NCBI GenBank assembly: GCA_017547145.1
Contig: JAFYQJ010000012.1
Span: 1 to 64,000 of the forward strand
Source of the DNA: Paludibacteraceae bacterium
Lineage (GTDB): Bacteria; Bacteroidota; Bacteroidia; Bacteroidales; Paludibacteraceae
Length of the DNA: 64,000 bases
Reading direction: 5' to 3'
Shown: one piece after another, positions 9,158-17,840 of the stretch
How positions within the stretch are numbered: position 1 is the first letter of the stretch
Layout: each line of letters starts with the position of its first letter
The notes under the pieces: model-generated
The model's input: the letters and a program-made list of their open reading frames with translations, nothing else
Database searches by the model: none
Told to the model about the DNA's origin: nothing
Position numbers and translations under genes: made by a program

Positions 9158-12100
9158 TTAATATTCTTTCCAACTCTTTATTTGAATATCGTCTAAGCCC
9201 ATTGTGCAAAATGCATTTATAAACGATGATGCTAAACGCACATTTGTCAATAATGGAATATTTAAATCTACCGCAGCACGTCTTATTTTATAACCATTAG
9301 TTAATTCTCTTTGCGTTAAATTTTTAGGGATATTCACAACCATATCTATCTCTTTCGATTGAAGGAGTTCGAGTGCACGTGGAGTTCCTTCTTCGCTTGG
9401 CCAATAAACACGAGTGTTTTCTATACCATTCTCTTCTAAAAATTTAGAGGTACCTCCTGTTGCATAAAGTTTATATCCTTTTTGTGTAAGCATACGTGCC
9501 GCCTCAAGCATATCAGCCTTTTGCCTTGCATCACCTGTCGAAAGTAATATTCCTTTTTCTGGAATACGATAACCTACCGACAACATAGCTTTTAGCACTG
9601 CACAAGACGTATCGTCTCCTATACAACCAACTTCACCAGTTGATGCCATATCTACACCTAACACAGGGTCAGCATTTTGAAGGCGATTAAACGAAAACTG
9701 ACTCGCTTTAATACCTACGCAATCAAGGTCAAAAAGGTCTTTTTCTGGTTTTTCAACAGGAAGACCTAACATTATTTTAGTAGCAAGTTCTATAAGGTTT
9801 AGCTTTAAAACTTTACTTACAAAAGGGAATGAACGTGATGCACGAAGATTACATTCAATTACTTTTATATCATTTTCTCGAGCCAAAAATTGAATATTAA
9901 ATGGTCCTGATATCGAAAGTTCTTTTGCTATCTGTTTAGTAATTCGTTTTATACGTCTTACAGTTTCAACATACAAACGTTGAGGTGGAAATTGGATTGT
10001 AGCATCACCAGAATGCACACCAGCATACTCAATATGTTCACTTATTGCATAAGCAATAATTTCACCATTTTGTGCAACAGCATCCATTTCAACCTCTTTT
10101 GCACGCTCAATAAATTGACTTACAACAACAGGATGTTTTTTTGAAACATTTGCAGCCAATTGCAAGAATCGATGCAATTCTTCCTTATTTGAACAAACAT
10201 TCATCGCAGCCCCACTCAATACATAAGAAGGACGAACTAACACTGGGAATCCTACTTCTTCTATAAAAGCATCTATGTCTTCCATCGAGGTTAAAGCACT
10301 CCAACGAGGTTGGTCTACTCCAATACGGTCAAGCATAGCAGAGAATTTATCTCTATCTTCTGCATTATCAATACTTTTTGCCGATGTTCCAAGAATATTT
10401 ACATTTTCTTTATCGAGACGCAATGCTAAATTATTGGGGATTTGTCCTCCTGTAGAAACTATTACACCATGAGGCGATTCTAATTCTACGATATCCATTA
10501 CACGTTCGAATGTTAACTCATCGAAATACAATCGATCACACATATCGTAATCAGTAGAAACCGTTTCTGGATTATAGTTTATCATAATACTACGATACCC
10601 TTCTTTTCTAATAGTATTAAGAGCTTGCACCCCACACCAGTCGAACTCTACCGACGAACCAATACGATAAGCACCTGAACCTAATACAATTATTGATTTT
10701 TTATCATCTACATAATCTATATCATGTTGTTTTCCTGCATAGGTTAAATATAGATAGTTAGTTTGAGCTGGGTATTCGCCAGCCAAAGTATCTATTTGTT
10801 TTACAACTGGTAAAATTCCTAACGATTTACGATAATCACGTACAATATTCAAACCACTATCTGTTCCACATGCTTCTTCTAAGCCTATTGCACGTGAAAT
10901 TTGAAAATCGGTAAACCCTTGAATCTTTGCTTTATAAAGCAAATCTGATGATAAATTTTCAACACCCTTACAATTATGCAATTCTTTTGATGTATTCATT
11001 ATATTCATCAACTTTTGCAAAAACCAACGATCTATTTTTGTTAGTTCGTGAATTTGATCGATAGTATATCCTGCACGCATTGCTTTACTAATAACAAAAA
11101 TACGCTTATCAGTAGGTTCACGTAATGCTTTATCAATATCCTCAATAACAAGTTCTTTGTTTTCAACAAAACCATGCATTCCTTGTCCAATCATACGAAG
11201 ACCTTTTTGGATAACTTCTTCAAACGTACGACCAATAGACATTACCTCACCTACCGATTTCATACTTGAACCGATTTCTCGTTCAACTCCACGGAATTTA
11301 CCTAAATCCCAACGTGGAATTTTACAAACAACATAATCGATAGCAGGTTCAAAAAATGCAGAAGTTATTTTGGTTACCGAATTTTTTAAATCAAAAAGTC
11401 CGTAACCCAATCCTATTTTAGCAGCAACAAAAGCCAAAGGGAAACCTGTTGCTTTTGATGCTAAAGCAGAAGAACGACTTAAACGAGCATTTACCTCTAT
11501 CACGCGATAATCTTCAGATTCTGTATCAAATGCAAACTGCACATTACATTCACCTACAATTCCAACGTGACGAACAATTCGAATTGCAAGTTCTCGAAGT
11601 TTATTACACTCGCTTGCTGTCAATGTTTGAGTTGGGGCCACCACAACACTTTCACCTGTATGGATACCTAACGGGTCAAAATTTTCCATATTACAAACTG
11701 TAATACAGTTGTCGTAAGCATCACGTACTACTTCGTATTCAATTTCTTTCCAACCTTTCAAACTTTTTTCCACAAGCACTTGGGGTGAAAAAGAGAAAGC
11801 TTTTTCGGTTAATTTATTTAACTCTTCTTCATTGTCGCAAAAACCCGATCCTAATCCACCAAGGGCATACGCAGCACGAATGATAACTGGATAACCTAAA
11901 CGCTCCGCCGCTGCACGAGCATCTTCTATTGTCTCTACAGCTTCACTTTTTATAATTTTAACATCAATCTCTTCAAGTTTTCTATTGAACAACTCTCTGT
12001 CTTCAGTATCAATAATAGCTTGAACAGGAGTTCCCAATACTTGAACGTTGTATTTTTCTAATACCTTGCTTTCGTAAAGTTGTACTCCACAATTTAATGC

Positions 12101-12376
12101 TGTTTGACCACCAAACGATAGTAAAATTCCATCAGGACGTTCTTTTTCAATAACCTTCTCTACAAAAAATGGAGTTACAGGGAGAAAATAAATTTTGTCT
12201 GCTACCCCTTCACTCGTTTGTACAGTTGCAATATTTGGATTGATAAGAACTGTGCTAATTCCCTCTTCGCGTAAAGCTTTTAATGCTTGTGAGCCTGAAT
12301 AATCAAATTCTCCCGCTTCGCCAATTTTCAAAGCTCCAGAACCTAACAATAGTACTTTTTTAAATGTCTTTTTCAT
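9158..12376 (-). CDS. carB: Carbamoyl-phosphate synthase, large subunit
   Basis: This 1072-residue, full-length synthetase makes carbamoyl phosphate from bicarbonate, ammonia and two ATP for pyrimidine and arginine synthesis. Two homologous ATP-grasp halves are visible. The first begins KVLLLGSGALKIGEAGEFDYSGSQA and contains YALGGLGSG. The second begins near residue 560 with IIVLGSGAYRIGSSVEFDWCGVQA and contains YVLSGAAM. A C-terminal MGS-like allosteric domain (LYATGGTSKFLEENGI) lies at about 940-1072. The wording of the motifs is close to animal CPS1. It is 19 bases after carA and is the presumed partner of that glutaminase-dead small subunit. Confidence 0.97.
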   Translation of the reverse strand: MKKTFKKVLLLGSGALKIGEAGEFDYSGSQALKALREEGISTVLINPNIATVQTSEGVADKIYFLPVTPFFVEKVIEKERPDGILLSFGGQTALNCGVQLYESKVLEKYNVQVLGTPVQAIIDTEDRELFNRKLEEIDVKIIKSEAVETIEDARAAAERLGYPVIIRAAYALGGLGSGFCDNEEELNKLTEKAFSFSPQVLVEKSLKGWKEIEYEVVRDAYDNCITVCNMENFDPLGIHTGESVVVAPTQTLTASECNKLRELAIRIVRHVGIVGECNVQFAFDTESEDYRVIEVNARLSRSSALASKATGFPLAFVAAKIGLGYGLFDLKNSVTKITSAFFEPAIDYVVCKIPRWDLGKFRGVEREIGSSMKSVGEVMSIGRTFEEVIQKGLRMIGQGMHGFVENKELVIEDIDKALREPTDKRIFVISKAMRAGYTIDQIHELTKIDRWFLQKLMNIMNTSKELHNCKGVENLSSDLLYKAKIQGFTDFQISRAIGLEEACGTDSGLNIVRDYRKSLGILPVVKQIDTLAGEYPAQTNYLYLTYAGKQHDIDYVDDKKSIIVLGSGAYRIGSSVEFDWCGVQALNTIRKEGYRSIMINYNPETVSTDYDMCDRLYFDELTFERVMDIVELESPHGVIVSTGGQIPNNLALRLDKENVNILGTSAKSIDNAEDRDKFSAMLDRIGVDQPRWSALTSMEDIDAFIEEVGFPVLVRPSYVLSGAAMNVCSNKEELHRFLQLAANVSKKHPVVVSQFIERAKEVEMDAVAQNGEIIAYAISEHIEYAGVHSGDATIQFPPQRLYVETVRRIKRITKQIAKELSISGPFNIQFLARENDIKVIECNLRASRSFPFVSKVLKLNLIELATKIMLGLPVEKPEKDLFDLDCVGIKASQFSFNRLQNADPVLGVDMASTGEVGCIGDDTSCAVLKAMLSVGYRIPEKGILLSTGDARQKADMLEAARMLTQKGYKLYATGGTSKFLEENGIENTRVYWPSEEGTPRALELLQSKEIDMVVNIPKNLTQRELTNGYKIRRAAVDLNIPLLTNVRLASSFINAFCTMGLDDIQIKSWKEY

Positions 12377-12395
12377 ATGATTGTTTATAAGAAGG

Positions 12396-13466
12396 TTACT
12401 TTATAAGATTAAGAAAATCATCCACTAAATTATTCTTTTTATAACCACGAGAAAATGCTTCAGGATTAAACTGAACACCCCTCCATGGATTTGTTTTATG
12501 ACAAATACCATCTATCGTATCGTCATTCATATTCACAAACATCACATTCCAATCTGCAGGAAGAGAATCTTTTGTAATTGTATAACCAACGTTTTGATTA
12601 GTAATGTAACAACTATTCCATCCATCAAGGCGTGAAGGTTGATTAGCTCCACGATGCCCAAATTTCAATTTTTCAACTTTAGCATTAGCTGCAAGCCCCA
12701 ATAGTTGATTTCCTAAACCTACCCCTAAAATAGGTTTATTAGTCATCATTGCCTTACGAATATTTTCAATTGTTTTTGTACAAAGTATTGGATTTCCAGG
12801 TCCATTACTTATGACAAGTGCATCATAATCTATTGATGAAAAATCATAATCAAAAGGAACTCTTATAACCTCCGCATTGCGATCTATTAAACTTCTAATA
12901 AGGCTAAATTTTGTTCCACAATCTATTAGTACAACCTTTTTTGATGCACCCTCGTTATAACGAACTACTTGTTTGCATGATACAGTTTCTACATAATTAA
13001 CATTTTCGTAGTCTTCAAATTGCAACAATGTTTCATTTTCTTCTATTACAATTTTTCCTCCCATTACACCATTTTCACGAAGGACTTTTGTCAATGCACG
13101 AGTATCAATACCAGTAATTCCAGGGATTTCTTCTCGCTTCATCCAAGCATCTAAAGTTTCTACCGCATTCCAATGACTATACTCCTCACTGTAATCTGTA
13201 ACTATAAGTCCACGAACCTGTATTTTTTCACTTTCGAAGAATTTTTCCAATCCTTCTTCTTTAACCTCATGAGAAGGAACACCATAATTTCCAATCAATG
13301 GATAAGTTAACACTAAAATTTGTCCTGCATAAGTAGCATCGGTCAAACTTTCAGTATAACCTGTCATCGAAGTACAAAACACAACCTCTCCAACAGTTGA
13401 TTTCTCACAGCCAAAAGCTGTACCTTCAAAACAGATTCCGTTGTCTAATACTAACGTTGCTTTCAT
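12396..13466 (-). CDS. carA: Carbamoyl-phosphate synthase, small subunit, glutaminase-dead
   Basis: This 356-residue protein has the usual CarA layout: an N-terminal domain (KATLVLDNGICFEG...STVGEVVF) and a C-terminal class I glutaminase fold (VLIDCGTKFSLIR, SNGPGNP). The catalytic residues are lost. The elbow reads GVGLGNQ, with Gly250 (codon 12717-12719) instead of the Cys of GICLGNQ. The HPE motif reads QFNPEA, with Asn334 instead of His. The conserved QNHG reads QNVG (Val293). It can still act structurally and form the ammonia tunnel with CarB, but should not hydrolyse glutamine. I start at the ATG at 13466, 4 bases after the purF-like stop; an upstream ATG at 13499 would overlap that gene. 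Confidence 0.93.
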   Translation of the reverse strand: MKATLVLDNGICFEGTAFGCEKSTVGEVVFCTSMTGYTESLTDATYAGQILVLTYPLIGNYGVPSHEVKEEGLEKFFESEKIQVRGLIVTDYSEEYSHWNAVETLDAWMKREEIPGITGIDTRALTKVLRENGVMGGKIVIEENETLLQFEDYENVNYVETVSCKQVVRYNEGASKKVVLIDCGTKFSLIRSLIDRNAEVIRVPFDYDFSSIDYDALVISNGPGNPILCTKTIENIRKAMMTNKPILGVGLGNQLLGLAANAKVEKLKFGHRGANQPSRLDGWNSCYITNQNVGYTITKDSLPADWNVMFVNMNDDTIDGICHKTNPWRGVQFNPEAFSRGYKKNNLVDDFLNLIK

Positions 13467-13470
13467 ATCT

Positions 13471-15357
13471 TTATTTGTTATATTTTTCATAATAGTCAAT
13501 AAACGCCATATTTACACGCTTAACTCCACCTGGCGTAGGATAGTTACCCGTAAAATACCAATCACCCGGATGATTAGGGCAAGCCTTATGCAACCCTTCA
13601 ATAGGTTGAAATACTATTTCTACTTCCGATTTGATATTTTTAGGCAACAACAATTCTACAATCTTTTTTGAAATATCATCATCAGAAAAAGGAGTATATA
13701 TGTCCTTCACTTTATTTTCCATTTGTTCTAAAGGAAGTAGAAGTTGTTCTTTACAAGCATTATAAGTATCAATTACTCTATTCCACAAACCTCGCTCTTG
13801 CAATAAATCCATTGCTGCCTTAAACGCCACAAACTGATCCATAGACTCCATATCAATCCCATAAAAATCAGGATAACGAATTTGAGGCGAAGAACTAACT
13901 ATCACAATTTTCTTTGGATTTAATCTATCGAGAATACTTAAAATACTCTGCTTAAGAGTAGTTCCTCGAACAATACTATCATCTATAATTACCAAATTAT
14001 CTTTATGTGGAACAATGCTTCCATAAGTAATATCATACACATGGGCTGCCAAATCATCACGACTTGTTCCTTCGGTAATAAATGTTCGAAGCTTTATGTC
14101 TTTAATCGCTACCTTTTCTGTACGAATTCGTTGCGAAAGTATTTTCTGCAAATCTTCGCTTGTTGGTCGTTGCTCAAATTCTGCAATACGTTTTATTTTT
14201 TGTTCATTTAGATAATCTTCAAATCCCTCTACAAGTCCAAAATAAGCCACTTCTGCTGTATTTGGGATAAAAGAGAAGACCGTATTTTCTACATCATAAT
14301 TAACTGATTTGAGTACAGGTTGTAGCAACATTCTACCCAACTCTTTTCGTTCTTTGTAAATATCACAATCATTTCCTCTACTTGTATAAATACGCTCAAA
14401 CGAACAAGAGAAAAATCCTTTCTTCGGTTCCATTATTTGTTCAAATCGTACCTCACCTCTCCGATTAATAATCAACGCTTGTCCAGGAAGCAATTCATGT
14501 ACATCATCAGCTTCTACATCCATTGCTGTTTGTATAGCTGGACGTTCTGATGCTACTACCACAATTTCATCACTCTTATACCAAAACGCTGTACGTATTC
14601 CCCATGGGTCGCGTATAGCAAAAGACTCTCCACTACCAGTAATACCCTCTATCACATATCCTCCATCCCAAATAGGACATGCGGTCTTTAAAACATTAGC
14701 TATATCAATATTATTTTCAATATAATCAGTTATTTCACGATTCACTTTACCATCTTGCTCTGCGATATTAAACAAACGCTCCACTTCACGATCAAGACGA
14801 TGCCCCATATGTTCTAGCAAGAAATAACTATCGGCATAACGGCGAGGATGTTGTCCTTTCTCAACTAATTCATTATAAACCTCATCGTTGTTTATCATCG
14901 AAAAATTACCACACAATGCCAAGTTTTTAGCTTTCCAATTATTTCTTCTCAAAAAAGGATGAAGATAAGAAATTCCATTTTTACCTGTTGTAGAATAACG
15001 CAAATGTCCAATATACAACTCACCCGCAAAAGGCATATTGCATGTAGCAAAATCAGCATCATTTATTTGCTCTTTTGTATAATTTTTTGCGTAACTCATA
15101 TAGGTAGTATTAAAAACTTCGGGAATGGCACTCGACCCAAGTGCACGTTCCCGAAACATATACTCCTCTCCAGGTTTAGCATTCATTTTTACACAAGCAA
15201 TACCTGCACCTTCTTGACCACGATTTTTTTGCTTTTCCATCATTAGATAGAGCTTCTGCATAGGATATTGCCAAGTCCCATATTTACCTTGATAATACTT
15301 TAATGGTTTTAACAAGCGTATCATTACTACGCCACAATCATGATTCAATGGTTCCAT
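13471..15357 (-). CDS. Amidophosphoribosyltransferase-like protein (PurF paralogue)
   Basis: This 628-residue protein has an N-terminal class II glutaminase domain. The start MEPLNHDCGVV implies a short propeptide before Cys8, and the ligand loop GHLRYSTTG is present. The C-terminal phosphoribosyltransferase domain carries the PRPP motif VIIDDSIVRGTTL. The protein ends in CPNHPGDWYFTGNYPTPGG. The oxyanion-hole Asn-Gly of PurF (HNGN) reads LCGN, so the Asn is a Cys; as I remember Bacteroides homologues, they share this. It is longer than E. coli PurF (~505 residues), and whether it makes phosphoribosylamine is unproven. It is the first gene of the operon. An in-frame ATG lies 9 bases further upstream (15366). 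Confidence 0.85.
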   Translation of the reverse strand: MEPLNHDCGVVMIRLLKPLKYYQGKYGTWQYPMQKLYLMMEKQKNRGQEGAGIACVKMNAKPGEEYMFRERALGSSAIPEVFNTTYMSYAKNYTKEQINDADFATCNMPFAGELYIGHLRYSTTGKNGISYLHPFLRRNNWKAKNLALCGNFSMINNDEVYNELVEKGQHPRRYADSYFLLEHMGHRLDREVERLFNIAEQDGKVNREITDYIENNIDIANVLKTACPIWDGGYVIEGITGSGESFAIRDPWGIRTAFWYKSDEIVVVASERPAIQTAMDVEADDVHELLPGQALIINRRGEVRFEQIMEPKKGFFSCSFERIYTSRGNDCDIYKERKELGRMLLQPVLKSVNYDVENTVFSFIPNTAEVAYFGLVEGFEDYLNEQKIKRIAEFEQRPTSEDLQKILSQRIRTEKVAIKDIKLRTFITEGTSRDDLAAHVYDITYGSIVPHKDNLVIIDDSIVRGTTLKQSILSILDRLNPKKIVIVSSSPQIRYPDFYGIDMESMDQFVAFKAAMDLLQERGLWNRVIDTYNACKEQLLLPLEQMENKVKDIYTPFSDDDISKKIVELLLPKNIKSEVEIVFQPIEGLHKACPNHPGDWYFTGNYPTPGGVKRVNMAFIDYYEKYNK

Positions 15358-15370
15358 TTTATACAATTAT

Positions 15371-15414
15371 AAAAAAACTCAACAACTATATCCTTTCCAA
15401 ATAAAGCCATTGAG
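15371..15414 (-). promoter_or_regulatory. Second leader hairpin with U-run before the purF-like gene
   Basis: On the minus strand, CTCAA (15414-15410) pairs with TTGAG (15382-15378). An inner CTTT/AAAG pair lies within, and seven T follow at 15377-15371, just 14 bases before the ATG. This is a weak terminator-like structure. Confidence 0.4.
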
Positions 15415-15446
15415 CAACAAAAAACATTATAAATACTAGAGAAAAA

Positions 15447-15545
15447 AAATAAGTTGGACTTATAGATATTCGTCCTGATACAATTTTTACAATTTGCCTG
15501 TTGATGCGTTTGTATCATTTTTTGATATTCATCATTAACTTATTT
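15447..15545 (-). promoter_or_regulatory. Candidate riboswitch or attenuator in the purF-like operon leader
   Basis: Read on the minus strand, three stems meet almost without spare bases. P1 is AAATAAGTT (15545-15537) with AACTTATTT (15455-15447), 9 bp and perfect. P2 is TGATACAA (15517-15510) with TTGTATCA (15483-15476), 8 bp and perfect. P3 is GGAC (15475-15472) with GTCC (15459-15456). P2 abuts P3, and P3 abuts the 3' strand of P1, which continues directly into a run of T. P1 begins at the predicted transcription start. TGATG in the joining strand (15534-15530) can also pair with CATCA in the P2 loop (15506-15502). It matches no riboswitch class I know, and the ligand is unknown. Confidence 0.55.
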
Positions 15546-15550
15546 CTTTG

Positions 15551-15558
15551 CAAAAATA
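15551..15558 (-). promoter_or_regulatory. -7 box of the purF-like/carA/carB/guaA operon
   Basis: TATTTTTG on the minus strand matches TAnnTTTG. It predicts initiation near 15545, leaving a leader of about 190 bases. I see no clear -33 element. The remaining ~100 bases up to the FecCD gene are A/T-rich without other features. Confidence 0.65.
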
Positions 15559-15657
15559 CAATAAATAATCCAAAAATAAAGGAGATATTTACATTTATTC
15601 ATAAAAAAAACAAATCCTTAAAAAAGTAAAAAGAGAACAAAAAAAACTCAAAAAAAA

Positions 15658-16644
15658 TTATCTATTTCGCATTATAATCCATATGATAATAGGAGCACCT
15701 ACGAGTGAGCTTATTGCATTTATAGGCAAGACATAACCATTTAACGTAGTTTGCGATAATAAATCGCAAACTAACAACAAATTAGCTCCCACCAAAAGAC
15801 AAGCAGGTATCGTAATTTTATGATCGGAAGTTTTCCACAAAAGTCGCACTAAATGTGGGACAGCAACACCAACAAAAGCTATTGGTCCAGTAAAAGCGGT
15901 TACTCCACCAGCAAGCAAAGCCGTAGCCACAATAATCAGTAATCGAACTTTCACAACAGAAACACCCAACGATTTTGCATAATTTTCGCCAAGCAACAAT
16001 GTATTAAGAGGTTTTTGTATAAGAAAAACGATAACTAAACCTACTAAAACAATAGGTATCATTGCCTTCATATAGCTCCATGTAACAGCCGACAAATCAC
16101 CAAAAGTCCACACAACAAACAATTTAAGAGAATCCGGATTACTTATATTTTGCAAAACACTAACTAATGATCCTGCAATTTGACCAAACATCATCCCTAC
16201 GATAAGCAACGTTATAGAATCATGTATTCTAAACGAAACAGACAATACCAATATCAAAACAAAAATTGCACCTACTACTGCAGAAATAATCAACCCCCAA
16301 CCACTCTGCAAGAAAACCACAGGTAGGAATCCACCTACTAAAATATAAATTGCTACACCAAAACTTGCCCCAGAGCTTACTCCTAAAACATACGGCCCAG
16401 CCAACGGATTGCGAAAAAGCGTTTGCATCAACAAACCCGAAACTGCCACTGACATTCCAACAACTACAGCCGTAATTGCTTTTGGCAAGCGAAAATTATT
16501 TATAATATTAGCATAGATAGAATCTTGCAAAAAAACTTCTTCGATAGGTATTCGCACACTACCCCATAATATATCGGCAAAAAACAATAAAAAAAGTAAT
16601 ATTGCCGAAACTATAAAAAATAACGAAGTTCTTAGTTTATTCAT
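15658..16644 (-). CDS. FecCD/BtuC-family ABC transporter permease
   Basis: This 328-residue polytopic protein belongs to the FecCD family, which imports iron siderophores, heme or cobalamin across the inner membrane. Hydrophobic segments are distributed along its whole length (about 8-10 helices). Family motifs include SGLLMQTLFRNPLAGPYVLG, GASFG, TGPIAFVGVAVPHLVRLLW and PINAISSLVGAPI. The substrate cannot be read from the sequence. No ATPase, binding protein or TonB receptor gene is adjacent; the gene closes an operon of housekeeping genes, 3 bases after rlmI. Its partners are either elsewhere in the genome or lost. Confidence 0.9.
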   Translation of the reverse strand: MNKLRTSLFFIVSAILLFLLFFADILWGSVRIPIEEVFLQDSIYANIINNFRLPKAITAVVVGMSVAVSGLLMQTLFRNPLAGPYVLGVSSGASFGVAIYILVGGFLPVVFLQSGWGLIISAVVGAIFVLILVLSVSFRIHDSITLLIVGMMFGQIAGSLVSVLQNISNPDSLKLFVVWTFGDLSAVTWSYMKAMIPIVLVGLVIVFLIQKPLNTLLLGENYAKSLGVSVVKVRLLIIVATALLAGGVTAFTGPIAFVGVAVPHLVRLLWKTSDHKITIPACLLVGANLLLVCDLLSQTTLNGYVLPINAISSLVGAPIIIWIIMRNR

Positions 16645-16647
16645 TAT

Positions 16648-17838
16648 TTACTCAACCCAAAGTACTAATCCCTTCAAGTATTCACTTTCAGGATGATAAA
16701 TATTTATAGGATGATCAGCAGGTTGAGTAAGTTGATGCAAAATACGAACATTGCGTTTACTTTGTACTGCAGCACTCATCACTGCCAAACGGAATTGCTC
16801 CTTGGTAACCACTTGCGAACATGAAAACGTAAAAAGAATACCATTTGGTGCAATCTGCTCAAAAGCTTTTGCATTCAATTTACGATAACCAATCAATGCT
16901 TTTTTCAACACATCACGATGCTTTGCAAACGCTGGAGGGTCTAATATAATTAAGTCGTACTTATTTTTTATACCTTCCAAATATTTAAACGCATCCTCGG
17001 TAACAGCCTTATGTCGCATATCATTTGGAAAATTTAACTCTACATTTCTTTTGGTCAAATCAATAGCCTTTGCCGAACTATCAACCGAACAAACCGATTT
17101 TGCTCCACCGCGCATTGCATAAAAAGAGAATCCTCCTGTATAACAAAACATATTCAAGACATCTCTATCTTTGGCATAAAACTCTAACAAAGAACGATTT
17201 TCTCGTTGGTCAATAAAAAAACCCGTTTTCTGACCTTTAAGCCAATCAACATGAAATTTTAATCCATTTTCTATTGCTACGCAAGCTTCAGGGCAATTAC
17301 CTACTAGGTAACAATTCTCATTATTAACAGAAGCTTTATAAGGCAAAGTTCCTTCCGACTTATAGTAAACATTTTTTAAGCCTTCTACTACTTGCATTAA
17401 ACTATCAGCTATAAATTCTTTAGCATAATGAATTCCAACAGAATGAGCTTGCATCACCGCTGTATCGGAATAAATATCAATAACCAAACCTGGTAAGCCA
17501 TCGCCTTCGCCATGTATTAAACGATAAGCATTGTTTTTATCGCCAGCCACCAATCCTAACGATTTACGTATTGTATAGGCCAAATTTATTTTATGCAACC
17601 AAAATTTTTCGTCTATAGTTTCATTTTTATCAAACGAAAGAATACGTACAGCAATACTACCAATTTGATAATGCCCTTTTGCAACTAAACTTCCAAACGA
17701 ATTTACAACATCAACCACATCCCCTTCTTTAGGGGTTCCCTCAATGCGATCTATTGCACCAGAAAATACCCACAAATGAAAACGAGATAGAGTTTCTTCT
17801 CTTTTAGGCTTTAATACAATTATCGGATTTTTTTTCAT
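16648..17838 (-). CDS. rlmI: Class I rRNA methyltransferase, RlmI-like (23S m5C1962)
   Basis: This 396-residue protein has an N-terminal PUA-type RNA-binding region (about residues 1-75, with WVFSGAID and GDVVDVV), then a connector and an S-adenosylmethionine-binding Rossmann fold. The fold shows VLNMFCYTGGFSFYAMRGGA, VDSSAKAI and ILDPPAFAKH, followed by the family C-terminus FTFSCSQVV. The layout and length match E. coli RlmI, which methylates C1962 of 23S rRNA. Specificity for that base is inferred. The gene sits between the exonuclease and permease genes with gaps of 2-3 bases, so it is in the ffh operon. Confidence 0.88.
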   Translation of the reverse strand: MKKNPIIVLKPKREETLSRFHLWVFSGAIDRIEGTPKEGDVVDVVNSFGSLVAKGHYQIGSIAVRILSFDKNETIDEKFWLHKINLAYTIRKSLGLVAGDKNNAYRLIHGEGDGLPGLVIDIYSDTAVMQAHSVGIHYAKEFIADSLMQVVEGLKNVYYKSEGTLPYKASVNNENCYLVGNCPEACVAIENGLKFHVDWLKGQKTGFFIDQRENRSLLEFYAKDRDVLNMFCYTGGFSFYAMRGGAKSVCSVDSSAKAIDLTKRNVELNFPNDMRHKAVTEDAFKYLEGIKNKYDLIILDPPAFAKHRDVLKKALIGYRKLNAKAFEQIAPNGILFTFSCSQVVTKEQFRLAVMSAAVQSKRNVRILHQLTQPADHPINIYHPESEYLKGLVLWVE

Positions 17839-17840
17839 AA

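Noticed and set aside
13467-13499. A longer CarA start at 13499
   Set aside because: It overlaps the purF-like stop by 29 bases and adds residues not typical of CarA; the ATG at 13466 gives a 4-base gap.
15447-15545. Purine, ZTP, PRPP or glutamine riboswitch in the purF-like leader
   Set aside because: The three-way junction has no spare bases between P2, P3 and P1, and none of the conserved bases of those classes is present. It remains an unclassified candidate.
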